Shown in pieces: positions 9,239 to 18,157 of a stretch of DNA of 64,000 nt. The DNA comes from an uncultured Ruminococcus sp. (GTDB taxonomy: Bacteria; Bacillota; Clostridia; Oscillospirales; Acutalibacteraceae): positions 1-64,000 of the forward strand of contig CACYPV010000013.1 of NCBI GenBank assembly GCA_902776375.1, in the 5' to 3' direction. Position 1 is the first letter of the stretch. Each line of letters opens with the position of its first letter. A model generated the notes under the pieces. The model saw only the letters and a program-made list of their open reading frames with translations. It ran no database searches and had not been told where the DNA came from. The translations under genes and the position numbers were made by a program.

Positions 9239-9382
9239 TTACCAGCTTGCTTTCTTTACGCCCGGGATCTCGCCCTTGTAAGCGAGCTCACGGAAGCAAA
9301 TACGACAAATACCATACTTGCGGAGGTAGGCGTGTGGTCTCTGCTTTCTCTGCTGCTTTACTTTCATAGCTGTCTTAGCCAC
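9239..9382 (-). CDS. rpsN: Ribosomal protein S14, shortened and lacking the first CxxC
   Basis: This frame encodes only 47 residues from a GTG start with AAGGAGGG 6 nt upstream. The C-terminal part, [16 protein letters not shown] followed by [17 protein letters not shown], matches zinc-type (61-residue) S14 closely. Zinc-type S14 binds Zn with two CxxC pairs; only the second is present (C26, C29). About 14 residues that normally follow the lysine-rich N-terminus, including the first CxxC, are missing in frame. The join lies between two GCAGAGA copies. It could be a real deletion, a non-functional copy compensated elsewhere, or an assembly error. The gene is in its normal place between rplE and rpsH. 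Confidence 0.85.
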   Translation of the reverse strand: MAKTAMKVKQQRKQRPHAYLRKYGICRICFRELAYKGEIPGVKKASW

Positions 9383-9394
9383 AACAATCCCTCC

Positions 9395-9934
9395 TTACTT
9401 CGAAAACGGTGCGCCCATGAGCGTAAGCAGCTCGCGAGCTTCTTCGTCTGTCTTTGCGGTGGTGACAAAGCAAATGTCCATACCGCGAACCTTGTCGATC
9501 TTGTCATAGTCGATCTCAGGGAAGATGAGCTGTTCCTTAAGACCCATGCTGTAGTTGCCTCTGCCGTCGAAAGAGTTGGGGTTGATACCGCGGAAGTCTC
9601 TTACGCGGGGAAGCGCTACGTTGAAGAATCTGTCGAGGAACTCATACATTCTGTCGCCGCGAAGGGTGACCTTGACGCCGATGGGCATGCCTTCTCTGAG
9701 CTTAAAGTTAGCTACTGACTTTCTGGCGTGGCAAACCATGGGCTTTTGACCGGTGATCGCCGCGATATCCTTGCAGATAGCGTCGATTACCTTAGCGTTT
9801 TCTCTGGCTTCGCCGGCGCCTACGTTGACAACGATCTTGTCAAGCTTGGGAATCTGCATCACGCTCTTGTAGGAGAACTTTTTCATAAGAGCAGGTGCAA
9901 CTTCGTTGACATACATTTCTTTAAGTCTTGCCAT
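9395..9934 (-). CDS. rplE: Ribosomal protein L5 (uL5)
   Basis: This 179-residue 5S rRNA-binding protein has [39 protein letters not shown] and the [16 protein letters not shown]-terminal element of L5. It lies in the rplN-rplX-rplE-rpsN order typical of the spc operon. Confidence 0.97.
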   Translation of the reverse strand: MARLKEMYVNEVAPALMKKFSYKSVMQIPKLDKIVVNVGAGEARENAKVIDAICKDIAAITGQKPMVCHARKSVANFKLREGMPIGVKVTLRGDRMYEFLDRFFNVALPRVRDFRGINPNSFDGRGNYSMGLKEQLIFPEIDYDKIDKVRGMDICFVTTAKTDEEARELLTLMGAPFSK

Positions 9935-9948
9935 TTCTTATTTCCTCC

Positions 9949-10266
9949 TTACAGCGCTTCGCCGCATTTGGCGCAGATTCTGCCCTTGGAGCCGTCCTCA
10001 TAAAGCTTATGAGCGACTCTTGTGGGCTTTTTGCAGCGGGGGCAAACGATCTGGGCTTTGCAGGCGTAGAACGCGCTTTCAGCCTTGATGATGCCGCCGG
10101 GCTCGCCCATTTTTCTGGGCTTTACGTGCTTAGAGACCATGTTGACCTTTTCAACAATGATCTTGCCCTCTGTGGGGCTTACGGCAAGAACGGTGCCTTT
10201 TTTGCCCTTGTCCTTACCGCTCATTACCATAACGGTGTCGCCTGTTTTTACATGAACCTTACTCAT
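9949..10266 (-). CDS. rplX: Ribosomal protein L24 (uL24)
   Basis: This 105-residue protein has a KOW domain (VKTGDTVMVMSGKDKGKKG) and a four-cysteine C-terminal zinc-ribbon-like segment (FYACKAQIVCPRCKKPT ... RICAKCGEAL). It initiates 50S assembly. The length is normal for Firmicutes L24. Confidence 0.96.
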   Translation of the reverse strand: MSKVHVKTGDTVMVMSGKDKGKKGTVLAVSPTEGKIIVEKVNMVSKHVKPRKMGEPGGIIKAESAFYACKAQIVCPRCKKPTRVAHKLYEDGSKGRICAKCGEAL

Positions 10267-10279
10267 TGTGACACCTCCA

Positions 10280-10648
10280 TTAAAGTACTTCGGGAGCGAG
10301 CGAAAGGATCTTCATGTAGTCCTTGTCGCGGAGCTCTCTCGCAACGGGTCCGAAAATACGGGTACCGCGCGGGTTCTTGTCTTCTTTGATGATAACGGCT
10401 GCGTTTTCGTCAAAACGGATGTAAGTGCCGTCTTCGCGTCTTACGCCCTTTGCGGAGCGAACGACAACAGCCTTTACAACGTCGCCCTTCTTAACAACGC
10501 CGCCGGGTGCTGCTTTTTTAACAGTAGCAACTATAACGTCGCCGATATTGGCATATTTCCTTCTGGTACCGCCGAGTACACGAATGCACATAAGTTCTTT
10601 TGCGCCGGTGTTGTCGGCAACCTTGAGGATGGTTTGCTGTTGAATCAC
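10280..10648 (-). CDS. rplN: Ribosomal protein L14 (uL14)
   Basis: This 122-residue 50S protein begins [20 protein letters not shown] and includes [19 protein letters not shown] and [20 protein letters not shown], the standard L14 signatures. It contributes to an inter-subunit bridge. It follows rpsQ. Confidence 0.97.
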   Translation of the reverse strand: MIQQQTILKVADNTGAKELMCIRVLGGTRRKYANIGDVIVATVKKAAPGGVVKKGDVVKAVVVRSAKGVRREDGTYIRFDENAAVIIKEDKNPRGTRIFGPVARELRDKDYMKILSLAPEVL

Positions 10649-10681
10649 AGTGTATTCCTCCTTAATTCAAAGTCGCTAAAC

Positions 10682-10939
10682 TTATTTAGCTTTTTCGATG
10701 ATCTCGACGAGTCTCCATCTCTTATCCTTGGAAAGAGGACGGGTCTCCATGATCTTTACGCGGTCGCCTACGCCGCACTCGTTATTCTCGTCGTGCGCCT
10801 TGAAGCGAACGGTGCGTTTAACGATCTTGTTATAAAGCTTGTGCTTTACGCTGTCTTCAACGGCAACGACGATGGTCTTGTCCATTTTGTCGCTTACTAC
10901 CTTGCCGACAACGGTCTTTCTCATGTTTCTATCACTCAC
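10682..10939 (-). CDS. rpsQ: Ribosomal protein S17 (uS17)
   Basis: This 85-residue OB-fold protein binds the 5' domain of 16S r[23 protein letters not shown] and [20 protein letters not shown] identify it. Order rpmC-rpsQ-rplN is standard. Confidence 0.97.
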   Translation of the reverse strand: MSDRNMRKTVVGKVVSDKMDKTIVVAVEDSVKHKLYNKIVKRTVRFKAHDENNECGVGDRVKIMETRPLSKDKRWRLVEIIEKAK

Positions 10940-10956
10940 TGTAAAGTCCTCCTCTG

Positions 10957-11157
10957 TTAGTCTTCACCCGCGAGCTGACGCTGACGAATGACGGTGGAAA
11001 CTCTTGCGATGTCCTTCTTGACTGCGCCTAAGCGGTTGGAATTTTCGAGCTGATTGACAGCAAGCTGGAAACGGAGATTGAAAAGCTCTGTTTTGAGCTC
11101 GGTGAGCTTGGTCTGAAGCTCTTCAACCGATAAATCTCTGAGATCTGATGCTTTCAT
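10957..11157 (-). CDS. rpmC: Ribosomal protein L29 (uL29)
   Basis: This is a 66-residue two-helix protein near the nascent-chain exit tunnel. [18 protein letters not shown] and [19 protein letters not shown] are diagnostic. Its start codon overlaps the rplP stop, indicating translational coupling. Confidence 0.96.
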   Translation of the reverse strand: MKASDLRDLSVEELQTKLTELKTELFNLRFQLAVNQLENSNRLGAVKKDIARVSTVIRQRQLAGED

Positions 11158-11576
11158 TACTGCTCACCCTCCTCTTTCTTGATGAATTTGCACTTGATGG
11201 GGAGCTTGTTGGCTGCAAGACGCATAGCCTCTCTGGCTGTCTCTTCGTCTACGCCTGCCAGCTCGAACATTACTCTGCCGGGCTTGACGACAGCTACCCA
11301 ATACTCGACGTTACCTTTACCTTTACCCATACGAGTTTCAGCAGGTCTGGCGGTAATAGGCTTGTCGGGGAAGATTTTGATCCATACTTTACCGAATCTT
11401 TTGCAGTAACGGGTCATGGCGACACGCGCTGCTTCGATCTGGTTTGAAGTGATCCACGCGGGCTCTGTAGCCTGAAGGCCGTACTCGCCGTAAGTGACCT
11501 TGTTGCCACGAAGCGCCTTACCGGTCATTCTGCCGCGGTGAACTCTTCTGTATTTAACTCTTTTAGGCATTAACAT
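11157..11576 (-). CDS. rplP: Ribosomal protein L16 (uL16)
   Basis: This 139-residue protein near the peptidyl-transferase centre starts at the canonical [15 protein letters not shown]. The start at 11576 overlaps the rpsC stop as TAATG, so reinitiation is likely; a longer in-frame extension overlapping rpsC was rejected. [20 protein letters not shown] is the central family motif. Confidence 0.97.
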   Translation of the reverse strand: MLMPKRVKYRRVHRGRMTGKALRGNKVTYGEYGLQATEPAWITSNQIEAARVAMTRYCKRFGKVWIKIFPDKPITARPAETRMGKGKGNVEYWVAVVKPGRVMFELAGVDEETAREAMRLAANKLPIKCKFIKKEEGEQ

Positions 11577-12271
11577 TATTTTCTGCCTCCTTCTCTGCGG
11601 GGACGTCTCGCGGGCTTGTTCTCGTTGATGTTGAGAACCTCGCCCTTGTACAGCCATACCTTGACGCCTACCTTACCGTAGGTGGTGTTAGCCTCGGCGA
11701 AGCCGTAGTCGATGTCGGCGCGAAGCGTCTGAAGCGGAATGGTGCCCTCGTGATACTGCTCGCTGCGGGCGATCTCAGCGCCGCCGAGACGGCCGGAGCA
11801 CATGATCTTGATGCCCTTTGCGCCGCGGCGCATTGCGTTGCCGATAGACTGCTTCATAGCGCGGCGGAAAGAAATTCTCTTTTCGAGCTGCTGAGCGATG
11901 CTTTCGGCTACGAGCTGAGCGTCGAGCTCGGGCGCCTTGACCTCTACGATATTGATGTTAACATTCTTGGTACCGAGCATCTTCTGACACTGAGCCTTGA
12001 GCTTCTCGATCTCGGCGCCGCCCTTACCGATTACCAGACCGGGCTTTGCGCAATGAATGCTGATGCGGACTTTCTCTGCTTTTTTATCGCCGCTTCTTTC
12101 GATCTCGATCTTGGAGATTCCGAAGTTGTAAAGCTGCTTCTTGAGCGTTCTGCGGAGGTTGTAGTCCTCGTAAAGAGTTGCGCCGAAGTCCTTCTTGTTG
12201 GCGAACCAACGGGAATCCCAATCTTTAATTACGCCGACTCTGAGGCCGTGCGGATTTACTTTTTGACCCAT
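11576..12271 (-). CDS. rpsC: Ribosomal protein S3 (uS3)
   Basis: This 231-residue 30S protein lines the mRNA entry channel. It starts [20 protein letters not shown], has a KH domain with the [10 protein letters not shown] loop, and the C-terminal domain [17 protein letters not shown] [20 protein letters not shown]. It overlaps rplP by one base. Confidence 0.97.
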   Translation of the reverse strand: MGQKVNPHGLRVGVIKDWDSRWFANKKDFGATLYEDYNLRRTLKKQLYNFGISKIEIERSGDKKAEKVRISIHCAKPGLVIGKGGAEIEKLKAQCQKMLGTKNVNINIVEVKAPELDAQLVAESIAQQLEKRISFRRAMKQSIGNAMRRGAKGIKIMCSGRLGGAEIARSEQYHEGTIPLQTLRADIDYGFAEANTTYGKVGVKVWLYKGEVLNINENKPARRPRREGGRK

Positions 12272-12286
12272 AATTCAAACCTCCCC

Positions 12287-12631
12287 TTAGTCTTCTTTTT
12301 CCTTGAGAACAAGGGTGATGTGAGAGGTTCTCTTGTTGATGCGGAACGCTCTGCCCTGTGCTCTGGGACGAATTCTTTTAAGGATGGGGCCTGCTGTAGC
12401 GTTTGCGTAAGCAACATACAGCTTGGATACATCCATGTCATGGTTGTTCTCAGCGTTTGCCATCGCTGACTTGAGCAGCTTAAGGAGCGGCTCGCAAGCG
12501 GCCTTGGGAGTGTGCTTGAGAACAGCTTCCGCGTACTTGACGTCCTTGCCTCTGATGAGGTCCAAAACAACGCCTACTTTGCGGGGTGAAACGCGAACAA
12601 ATTTCGCAATTGCCTTAGCTTCCATTTGCAT
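12287..12631 (-). CDS. rplV: Ribosomal protein L22 (uL22)
   Basis: This 114-residue protein has the beta-hairpin that lines the exit tunnel ([20 protein letters not shown]). [19 protein letters not shown] marks the N-terminus. Two in-frame ATG codons six bases apart (12631, 12625) could serve; the downstream one has the more usual spacing from GGAGAG. Confidence 0.96.
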   Translation of the reverse strand: MQMEAKAIAKFVRVSPRKVGVVLDLIRGKDVKYAEAVLKHTPKAACEPLLKLLKSAMANAENNHDMDVSKLYVAYANATAGPILKRIRPRAQGRAFRINKRTSHITLVLKEKED

Positions 12632-12645
12632 TACTCTCCTTCCGC

Positions 12646-12918
12646 TTATTTGCTTGTTTTTGAACCGGCGTGACCCTTAAAGGTTCTTGTCGGAGCAAAC
12701 TCACCGAGCTTGTGACCGACCATATCCTCTGTTACGTATACCGGAACGTGCTTGCGGCCGTCGTGAACCGCGAATGTATGACCGACGAATTCGGGGAAAA
12801 TAGTTGAGCTTCTTGACCAAGTCTTAAGAATTCTCTTTTCGCCCTTCTCGTTCATTTCAAGGACTCTTTTGAGCAGTACAGGCTGAACAAAAGGACCTTT
12901 TTTAGTACTTCTACTCAT
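12646..12918 (-). CDS. rpsS: Ribosomal protein S19 (uS19)
   Basis: This 90-residue 30S head protein begins [19 protein letters not shown] and has [20 protein letters not shown] and [14 protein letters not shown]. It forms a complex with S13. It lies between rplB and rplV. Confidence 0.97.
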   Translation of the reverse strand: MSRSTKKGPFVQPVLLKRVLEMNEKGEKRILKTWSRSSTIFPEFVGHTFAVHDGRKHVPVYVTEDMVGHKLGEFAPTRTFKGHAGSKTSK

Positions 12919-12938
12919 TATTTAGCTCCTTTCTCGCC

Positions 12939-13772
12939 TTACTTACCGTTTCTTCTTCTTACGATAAGCTTATCGCTCTGCTTGTTGTGCTTACGTGTCT
13001 TGTAACCGAGAGCGGGCTTACCCCACGGGGTAACAGGTCCGGGACGGCCGACAGGTGATTTACCCTCACCGCCGCCGTGCGGGTGATCGTTCGGGTTCAT
13101 AACGGAACCGCGTACGGTAGGACGCCAGCCCATGTTTCTCTTGCGGCCTGCTTTACCGATCTTAACGTTAAAGTGGTCGGGGTTACTTACCTGGCCAACG
13201 GTGGCCATGCACTTCTCGCTTACCTTTCTCAGCTCGCCCGAGGGAAGTCTTAACAGCGCGTAGCCGTCCTCTCTGGCCATAAGCTGAGCCATGTTGCCGG
13301 CCGAACGGGCCATCTGGCCGCCTCTGCCGGGGTAAAGCTCGATGTTGTGAACGAATGTACCGACGGGGATAGAGGTAAGGGGAAGCGCGTTGCCGGGCCA
13401 GATATCAACGTTCTCGCCGGCGATCACCTTGTAGCCTACCTTAAGACCCTCGGGAGCCAGAATATAAGATTTTTCACCGTCAACATACTCAACCAGCGCG
13501 ATGAACGCGGAACGGTTGGGATCGTACTCGATTGTCTTAACGGTGCCTTCAACGTCAAACTTGTTGCGCTTGAAGTCGATGATACGGTATTTTCTTCTGT
13601 TGCCGCCGCCTCTGTGACGAACGGTGATCCTGCCGTAGCTGTTACGGCCTGCTTTCTTGTTCAGGGGAGCAAGCAAGCTTCTTTCGGGGGCAACCTTTGA
13701 AAGTCCCGAATAGTTGATAACCGACATGTTCCTTCTGGAGTTGATAGTCGGCTTGTAAACTTTAATTGCCAT
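12939..13772 (-). CDS. rplB: Ribosomal protein L2 (uL2)
   Basis: This 277-residue protein of the peptidyl-transferase region starts [20 protein letters not shown]. It has the RNA-binding [19 protein letters not shown] segment and the C-terminal [20 protein letters not shown] with the conserved functional histidine. The length is normal. Confidence 0.98.
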   Translation of the reverse strand: MAIKVYKPTINSRRNMSVINYSGLSKVAPERSLLAPLNKKAGRNSYGRITVRHRGGGNRRKYRIIDFKRNKFDVEGTVKTIEYDPNRSAFIALVEYVDGEKSYILAPEGLKVGYKVIAGENVDIWPGNALPLTSIPVGTFVHNIELYPGRGGQMARSAGNMAQLMAREDGYALLRLPSGELRKVSEKCMATVGQVSNPDHFNVKIGKAGRKRNMGWRPTVRGSVMNPNDHPHGGGEGKSPVGRPGPVTPWGKPALGYKTRKHNKQSDKLIVRRRNGK

Positions 13773-13841
13773 TTGGTTTCACTCTCCTCATGATGGTTTT
13801 GCGGGAGTGGCATCTCCCATAACTACTAATAGTCCGAATGA

Positions 13842-13890
13842 TGTCACGCCTCGTTGCGCTACGCTGTTCCGTAAACAGCTTCCGCGCGTC
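13842..13890. repeat. 49-nt dispersed repeat, copy B (rplB-rplW gap)
   Basis: This block is the partner of 3365-3413, aligned without gaps (about 41/49 identical). Here it is flanked by short inverted arms (CCGAATGATGT upstream and ATTCGGATTACATCAT downstream), so the unit could fold as a hairpin in the polycistronic mRNA. The 129-nt gap is otherwise empty. Confidence 0.75.
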
Positions 13891-13901
13891 GGCAATTCGG
13901 A

Positions 13902-14195
13902 TTACATCATGCCTTCAAAGAATTCGATAGGCTTGCTGTCTTCTGTAAGGGTAACGATAGCTTTTTTCCAGCTCTTGGTGTAGCCGCCCTTATATCTTTG
14001 ACGGCGCCATTTTCCGCGAACGCTGACGGTGTTTACCTTAGCTACCTTGATTCCCTTAAAAATGGCCTCGCAAGCTTTTGCGATCTCTATTTTGTTAGCT
14101 GTTTTAGCAACTTCAAAGGTATAAACCTTGTTTACCGCGCCGAGCATGCTTTTTTCGGTGATGATCGGGCGAATTACAATATCGTGAGCTATCAT
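13902..14195 (-). CDS. rplW: Ribosomal protein L23 (uL23)
   Basis: This 97-residue protein sits at the exit tunnel and docks trigger factor and [25 protein letters not shown] and [19 protein letters not shown] identify it. Its start overlaps the rplD stop by four bases. Confidence 0.96.
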   Translation of the reverse strand: MIAHDIVIRPIITEKSMLGAVNKVYTFEVAKTANKIEIAKACEAIFKGIKVAKVNTVSVRGKWRRQRYKGGYTKSWKKAIVTLTEDSKPIEFFEGMM

Positions 14196-14815
14196 GCGTA
14201 TACCTCCTCGATCTTGCTTACCGCTTCCTTGGCGATGATGAGCTTGTCAGCATTGAGAATGTCGTAGACATTGATGGTGTTGACCTGAGCTGTCTTTACG
14301 CCGGGGATGTTGTTTGCGGACTTGATTACCATGTCGTCGACCTCGGGCAGAACGATGAGAGCCTTTTTGTCAGCTCCGACAGCGCCGAGCATAGCGACGA
14401 TTTTCTTTGTCTTGTACTCATCGGTCTTGATGGAATCAACAACGATGAGGTCGCTGTCAGCCGCCTTGACGGAGAGAGCGGACTTGAGAGCAAGTCTTCT
14501 TTCCTTCTTGTTGACGGTGAAGCGGTAATCTCTGGGCTTGGGAGCGAAAACGATGCCGCCGTGCGTCCACTGGGGAGCGCGTGTGGAGCCCTGTCTTGCG
14601 CGGCCTGTGCCCTTCTGGCGCCACGGCTTTTTGCCGCCGCCGGAAACCTCTGCTCTGGTGAGAGCGGACTGTGTGCCCTGACGCTGAGCTGCAAGATAGC
14701 TGAGCACTACCTGATGCATTACTGCCGCGTTGGGCTCGATACCGAAGATGGAATCGCTGAGATCGACTGTGCCGACCTGCTTGCCTTCCATATCTACAAC
14801 TGAAATACTAGGCAT
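14192..14815 (-). CDS. rplD: Ribosomal protein L4 (uL4)
   Basis: This 207-residue 50S protein has the extended loop [20 protein letters not shown] followed by [17 protein letters not shown]. In E. coli L4 also represses the S10 operon through its leader; the structured leader upstream of rpsJ here is a plausible but untested target. Confidence 0.97.
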   Translation of the reverse strand: MPSISVVDMEGKQVGTVDLSDSIFGIEPNAAVMHQVVLSYLAAQRQGTQSALTRAEVSGGGKKPWRQKGTGRARQGSTRAPQWTHGGIVFAPKPRDYRFTVNKKERRLALKSALSVKAADSDLIVVDSIKTDEYKTKKIVAMLGAVGADKKALIVLPEVDDMVIKSANNIPGVKTAQVNTINVYDILNADKLIIAKEAVSKIEEVYA

Positions 14816-14831
14816 TTATAATCCCCCTTCC

Positions 14832-15464
14832 TTAAGCCTTTACGGAATCTTTGAGAATAACGATTCCTTTGTTGGGACCGGGAACGGCGCCCTTGACTGC
14901 GATAAGGTTGTTTTCAACGTCGACCTTTACTACTGTCAGGTTCTGTACCGTTACCTGCTCCGCGCCGAGGTGACCTGCCATCTTCTTGCCCTTCCAAACT
15001 CTTGAGGGGCTGGAGCAGGCACCGATCGAACCGCCGTGACGAACGCAGGGGCCTGTACCGTGGCTTTCCTTAAGGCGATGGAAGTTCCATCTCTTGATAA
15101 CGCCTGCGGTTCCTTTACCCTTGCTCTTACCGGTTACGTCGATCTTGTCGCCGGGGGTGAATACGTCCGCCTTTACGAGGTCGCCTACCTGATAGGCGTC
15201 TGTGTCGGCGAAACGAAACTCTTTAAGAGTTCTTTTGGGAGCTACGCCTGCTTTGTCGAAGAAGCCCTTCATGGGTTTTGTTACCTTGTGGGGCTTTAAG
15301 TCGCCGAAGCCGAGCTGTACTGACGCGTAGCCGTCGTTTTCAACCGTTTTCTTGGCGGTTACCACACAGGGGCCTGCCTCAACTACGGTTACGGGAACAA
15401 CTCTTCCCTTTTCATCGAAAATCTGTGTCATACCGATTTTCTTGCCGATGATCGCTTTTTGCAT
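14832..15464 (-). CDS. rplC: Ribosomal protein L3 (uL3)
   Basis: This 210-residue early-assembly 50S protein begins [20 protein letters not shown] and has the central [20 protein letters not shown] loop that reaches the peptidyl-transferase centre, then [17 protein letters not shown]. It lies between rpsJ and rplD. Confidence 0.97.
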   Translation of the reverse strand: MQKAIIGKKIGMTQIFDEKGRVVPVTVVEAGPCVVTAKKTVENDGYASVQLGFGDLKPHKVTKPMKGFFDKAGVAPKRTLKEFRFADTDAYQVGDLVKADVFTPGDKIDVTGKSKGKGTAGVIKRWNFHRLKESHGTGPCVRHGGSIGACSSPSRVWKGKKMAGHLGAEQVTVQNLTVVKVDVENNLIAVKGAVPGPNKGIVILKDSVKA

Positions 15465-15562
15465 GAATTTATCCTCCTTGTAGGTTATTGGTTGGCTGTG
15501 CCAACATGACCCTGTCTGCTTGTAGGTTGGTATATTTTGATAAGTTTACCGATGACAGCGGA

Positions 15563-15874
15563 TTATAACTTTATCTCAATATCAACGCCGGCAGGGAGCT
15601 CTAAGCTCATAAGAGCCTCGACTGTCTTGTTTGACGGTCTTAAGATGTCGATAAGACGCTTGTGAGTGCGGATCTCGAACTGCTCGCGGCTGTCCTTATA
15701 CTTGTGGACTGCGCGCAGGATCGTAACGATCTGCTTCTCTGTGGGGAGCGGAACGGGGCCGGAAACCTTTGCGCCTGTGCGCTTGGCTGTAGCCACGATC
15801 CTCTCTGCGGACTGATCAACAAGCTGATGATCATAACCCTTTAATCTTATCCTGATTTTTTCCTTGACTGCCAT
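15563..15874 (-). CDS. rpsJ: Ribosomal protein S10 (uS10/NusE)
   Basis: This 103-residue first gene of the super-operon encodes the 30S head protein that also acts as NusE in antitermination. [20 protein letters not shown] and [14 protein letters not shown]...KDSREQFE are diagnostic. An AAGGAGGCG ribosome-binding site precedes the ATG. The 99-nt gap to rplC shows no feature. Confidence 0.97.
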   Translation of the reverse strand: MAVKEKIRIRLKGYDHQLVDQSAERIVATAKRTGAKVSGPVPLPTEKQIVTILRAVHKYKDSREQFEIRTHKRLIDILRPSNKTVEALMSLELPAGVDIEIKL

Positions 15875-16165
15875 TTCGTCGCCTCCTTAATATTTTTCGT
15901 GTAGGCGGGCGTGCCTTCAAAACTTTTCTTTCCACACAGCCGGGTGTTTCTTCCCACTGCATTAAAAAAGCCGTTAAACTATTAAGTTAACGGGACGTTT
16001 CGAAAGCGCAGAGCATACCTATAGCTAAGCAACCCAAGTTAGCCGCAGTTATACCCTATGTTTCATTGTAAATCGCCCGGTTTAAAATCGGACATACTCC
16101 ACGGAAAAACCGGCTGTAAAAGCCGCAACCTCCCGCTTCATCGCATATCTATGTGCAGTCACGCA
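15875..16165 (-). promoter_or_regulatory. S10 super-operon leader, likely attenuator
   Basis: About 290 nt separate the predicted transcription start from rpsJ. The transcript can form several hairpins (CGGCT/AGCCG near 16110, GCTAA/TTAGC near 16025-16045) and then a weak intrinsic terminator at 15964-15993. A terminator between promoter and first gene implies regulated readthrough. The ligand is unknown; a ribosomal protein such as L4 is the natural candidate by analogy with E. coli. A five-codon ATG frame inside lacks a ribosome-binding site. Confidence 0.55.
15964..15993 (-). terminator. Weak intrinsic terminator inside the S10 leader
   Basis: CCGTTAA pairs with TTAACGG across a nine-nucleotide loop and is followed by CTTTTTT on the minus strand. 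The stem is short and AT-rich, which suits a conditional terminator. It lies about 90 nt upstream of the rpsJ start and 180 nt downstream of the promoter. Confidence 0.55.
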
Positions 16166-16171
16166 ACATGT

Positions 16172-16200
16172 ATTATACTATTACACGGTAAAAAATTCAA
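16172..16200 (-). promoter_or_regulatory. Sigma-A promoter of the ribosomal super-operon
   Basis: On the minus strand TTGAAT and TATAAT are separated by exactly 17 nt. The -10 box is perfect and the -35 has four of six consensus bases. It is the only strong promoter upstream of rpsJ and diverges from the promoter at 16282-16310. Confidence 0.8.
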
Positions 16201-16281
16201 GGTTTTGGGCAAAAAATCCGCTAAAAATCGCATGTAGAACTTTCACGGACATATCGCTGTATTTTTGTGCAATATGCTTAA

Positions 16282-16310
16282 TTGCTTATTACTGCGAAAT
16301 AGTATATAAT
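16282..16310 (+). promoter_or_regulatory. Promoter of the cohesin-like operon
   Basis: TTGCTT and TATAAT are separated by 17 nt, about 115 nt upstream of the GTG start at 16427. The segment between the two divergent promoters (16201-16281) shows no other feature. Confidence 0.65.
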
Positions 16311-16426
16311 AATAGTATATAAAAATGGGTTATTAGGCAATTGTACATTTGACGACCCGCGGCAACAACCCTTTGCACATACTTTTGGCATATTTTTATT
16401 TTTCACAATAAAGAAGGAGGGATCCT

Positions 16427-18031
16427 GTGAAACATTCACTAATCAAACTGACATCCTTGCTGATAACGGCGGTATTGCTGTTCAGCGTAATGGCGGCGGC
16501 GCCGTTCGCGGTTTCCGCCGATGACAACACATTTACTATCAAAGCGACCTCAAATCTGTTTGAAGGATCACAGATAGAGATCACCGAATGGACTTCATAC
16601 GAGAACAAAGAAAAAGAGGCGTATGTCTCTGTTGAATACACCATTCGCGCGACCGACAAATACCTTATCGGTCTTGAGCTTGACGAGCTGACATGGGACC
16701 CGACCGTGCTGGAATACAAGGAATCATATAACAAGGTGAAGTCCGGCAAGGTCGAAGTGCTCAACCTCTTCCCCTTCGCCGTTGAACAGGGCTGCGGAAC
16801 CGGCACCTACAACACCTTCGGCGACAATAACGGCGGCAGGATCGTCGGCAACTATTCCAAGGTCTTCGAACCTGCGGAAGCGTCCGGGGAAAACAACACC
16901 GCTGCCGTTGCGGTAAAGGCGATCTTCAAGGTGCTGAACAAAAACGCGGGCAGCACCACCGTAAACTGCAGCGTTGAAACCCTGTCGCTCTGCGACAAAG
17001 CCAACGCGCATCCTTACGTGCAGTATCTGCCCGTAAACCGCAGGGCGGTAAACGGAAACGCCGCCGATTGGGCGGAGTACGGCTCATCCGCCGCGCCCAT
17101 TTATCCCAAGCCCTATCTTAGAGGAAAGTCGCTGACGATAGGCGACGGCGATGTTGACGTCAACTTTTTCCTCTATATCAAAGAGCCCAACTATGATACA
17201 AGCAGACTAAGAGCGACCTTTGTATGGGGCGAAGGCGAATACCACACCGAAAAGGAAAGCACTAATCTGATCGAGGATTACAAAGGCAAGTATTATGTAT
17301 GCAATGTGGGCGCTCCCTGCATGAACGATAAGATCACCTTTACCTTGTATGAAGATAATATCAAGCTTTTTGACGCCGAATACTCTGTTACCGATTATGT
17401 GTTATTCATTAAGAATAACGCCAACTATTCACAAAGGAAACCGCTCGTTCAGCTTCTTTGCGATATGCTTGACTACGGCGGCACAACGCAGCTTCTGTTC
17501 GACTACCACACCGACGCGCTGGCGAGCGACTTCATCAGCGAGCTGAACACGCCCCAGACCGCTCTCGGCGGAAATTGGGAGCGCGTAATAACAACAGAGG
17601 ATCTTCCCAATACCACCAACATAAAGGAATTCAACAACTACAACGCACCCTACGGAATGAAATACAGCGGCGCGACAATATCTGTAGACGCAAAAATGAG
17701 CGTTAAGATGATTTTTGATGTTACAGAAAGCAACGTCTTCGCAAACACCCACACCTTTGTCGACGGAACCGAAGTGCCCTTAGTTCTTTACAGCGCCAAT
17801 TCAAATACAAGATATTGTTTGGAAATAAGCAATGTTAAACCCGACCATATTTTTGACGCTCACACCATAACTATTGTAAACGGTGAAAACAGCGTCCAGA
17901 AGATATACAGCGCGGCTAATTATTTTAATTCGACCAAAAACAATCCTGACCGCCCCCAAGAGTTAAAGGATGTTGTTCAGGCAATAAACAACTACGCAAA
18001 CAGCACCGCAGAGTATGTCAATCAACAATAA
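16427..18031 (+). CDS. Secreted cohesin-like protein
   Basis: This 534-residue protein starts at GTG with AAGGAGGGAT just upstream. A signal peptide (KLTSLLITAVLLFSVMAAAP) ends near AVSA at residue 31. Residues about 35-200 resemble a cohesin-type beta sandwich: ISV-like VSVEYTIRATDKYLIGLELD, WDPTVLEYKE, then a Gly/Asn-rich region and AVKAIFKVLNKNAGSTTVN. Residues 230-534 contain repeated beta-rich stretches I cannot assign. No transmembrane or sorting signal is visible at the C-terminus. It is followed by a 34-codon gene and a dockerin gene in the same direction, which supports a cohesin role. The cohesin call rests on pattern and context only. Confidence 0.6.
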   Translation: MKHSLIKLTSLLITAVLLFSVMAAAPFAVSADDNTFTIKATSNLFEGSQIEITEWTSYENKEKEAYVSVEYTIRATDKYLIGLELDELTWDPTVLEYKESYNKVKSGKVEVLNLFPFAVEQGCGTGTYNTFGDNNGGRIVGNYSKVFEPAEASGENNTAAVAVKAIFKVLNKNAGSTTVNCSVETLSLCDKANAHPYVQYLPVNRRAVNGNAADWAEYGSSAAPIYPKPYLRGKSLTIGDGDVDVNFFLYIKEPNYDTSRLRATFVWGEGEYHTEKESTNLIEDYKGKYYVCNVGAPCMNDKITFTLYEDNIKLFDAEYSVTDYVLFIKNNANYSQRKPLVQLLCDMLDYGGTTQLLFDYHTDALASDFISELNTPQTALGGNWERVITTEDLPNTTNIKEFNNYNAPYGMKYSGATISVDAKMSVKMIFDVTESNVFANTHTFVDGTEVPLVLYSANSNTRYCLEISNVKPDHIFDAHTITIVNGENSVQKIYSAANYFNSTKNNPDRPQELKDVVQAINNYANSTAEYVNQQ

Positions 18032-18044
18032 AGGAGTGTGCACC

Positions 18045-18149
18045 ATGGAAAAGACAGCATACCAAAGAACAGAATTTGAGATCATACGCTTCAACACCGA
18101 AGATGTGATCACTACATCAAACCCTTATGATTTACCTATTGATGAATGA
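18045..18149 (+). CDS. 34-residue peptide sharing its tail with the dockerin protein
   Basis: This small gene has an AAGGAGTGTG ribosome-binding site and an ATG start, and its stop overlaps the first in-frame ATG of the next gene. The peptide is charged, without a signal sequence, and contains FEIIRFNTEDVITTS followed by the C-terminal NPYDLPIDE. The next gene's protein ends DPYDLPFDDD, so both end in PYDLPxD plus an acidic residue. The function is unknown. Position, ribosome-binding site and shared tail argue that it is translated and linked to the dockerin protein. A modified-peptide precursor or a small adaptor are speculative options. Confidence 0.65.
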   Translation: MEKTAYQRTEFEIIRFNTEDVITTSNPYDLPIDE

Positions 18150-18157
18150 GGAATAAT

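Noticed and set aside
16049..16066. Leader peptide (ATG plus four codons) in the S10 leader
   Set aside because: It has no ribosome-binding site and no telling codons for attenuation by translation.
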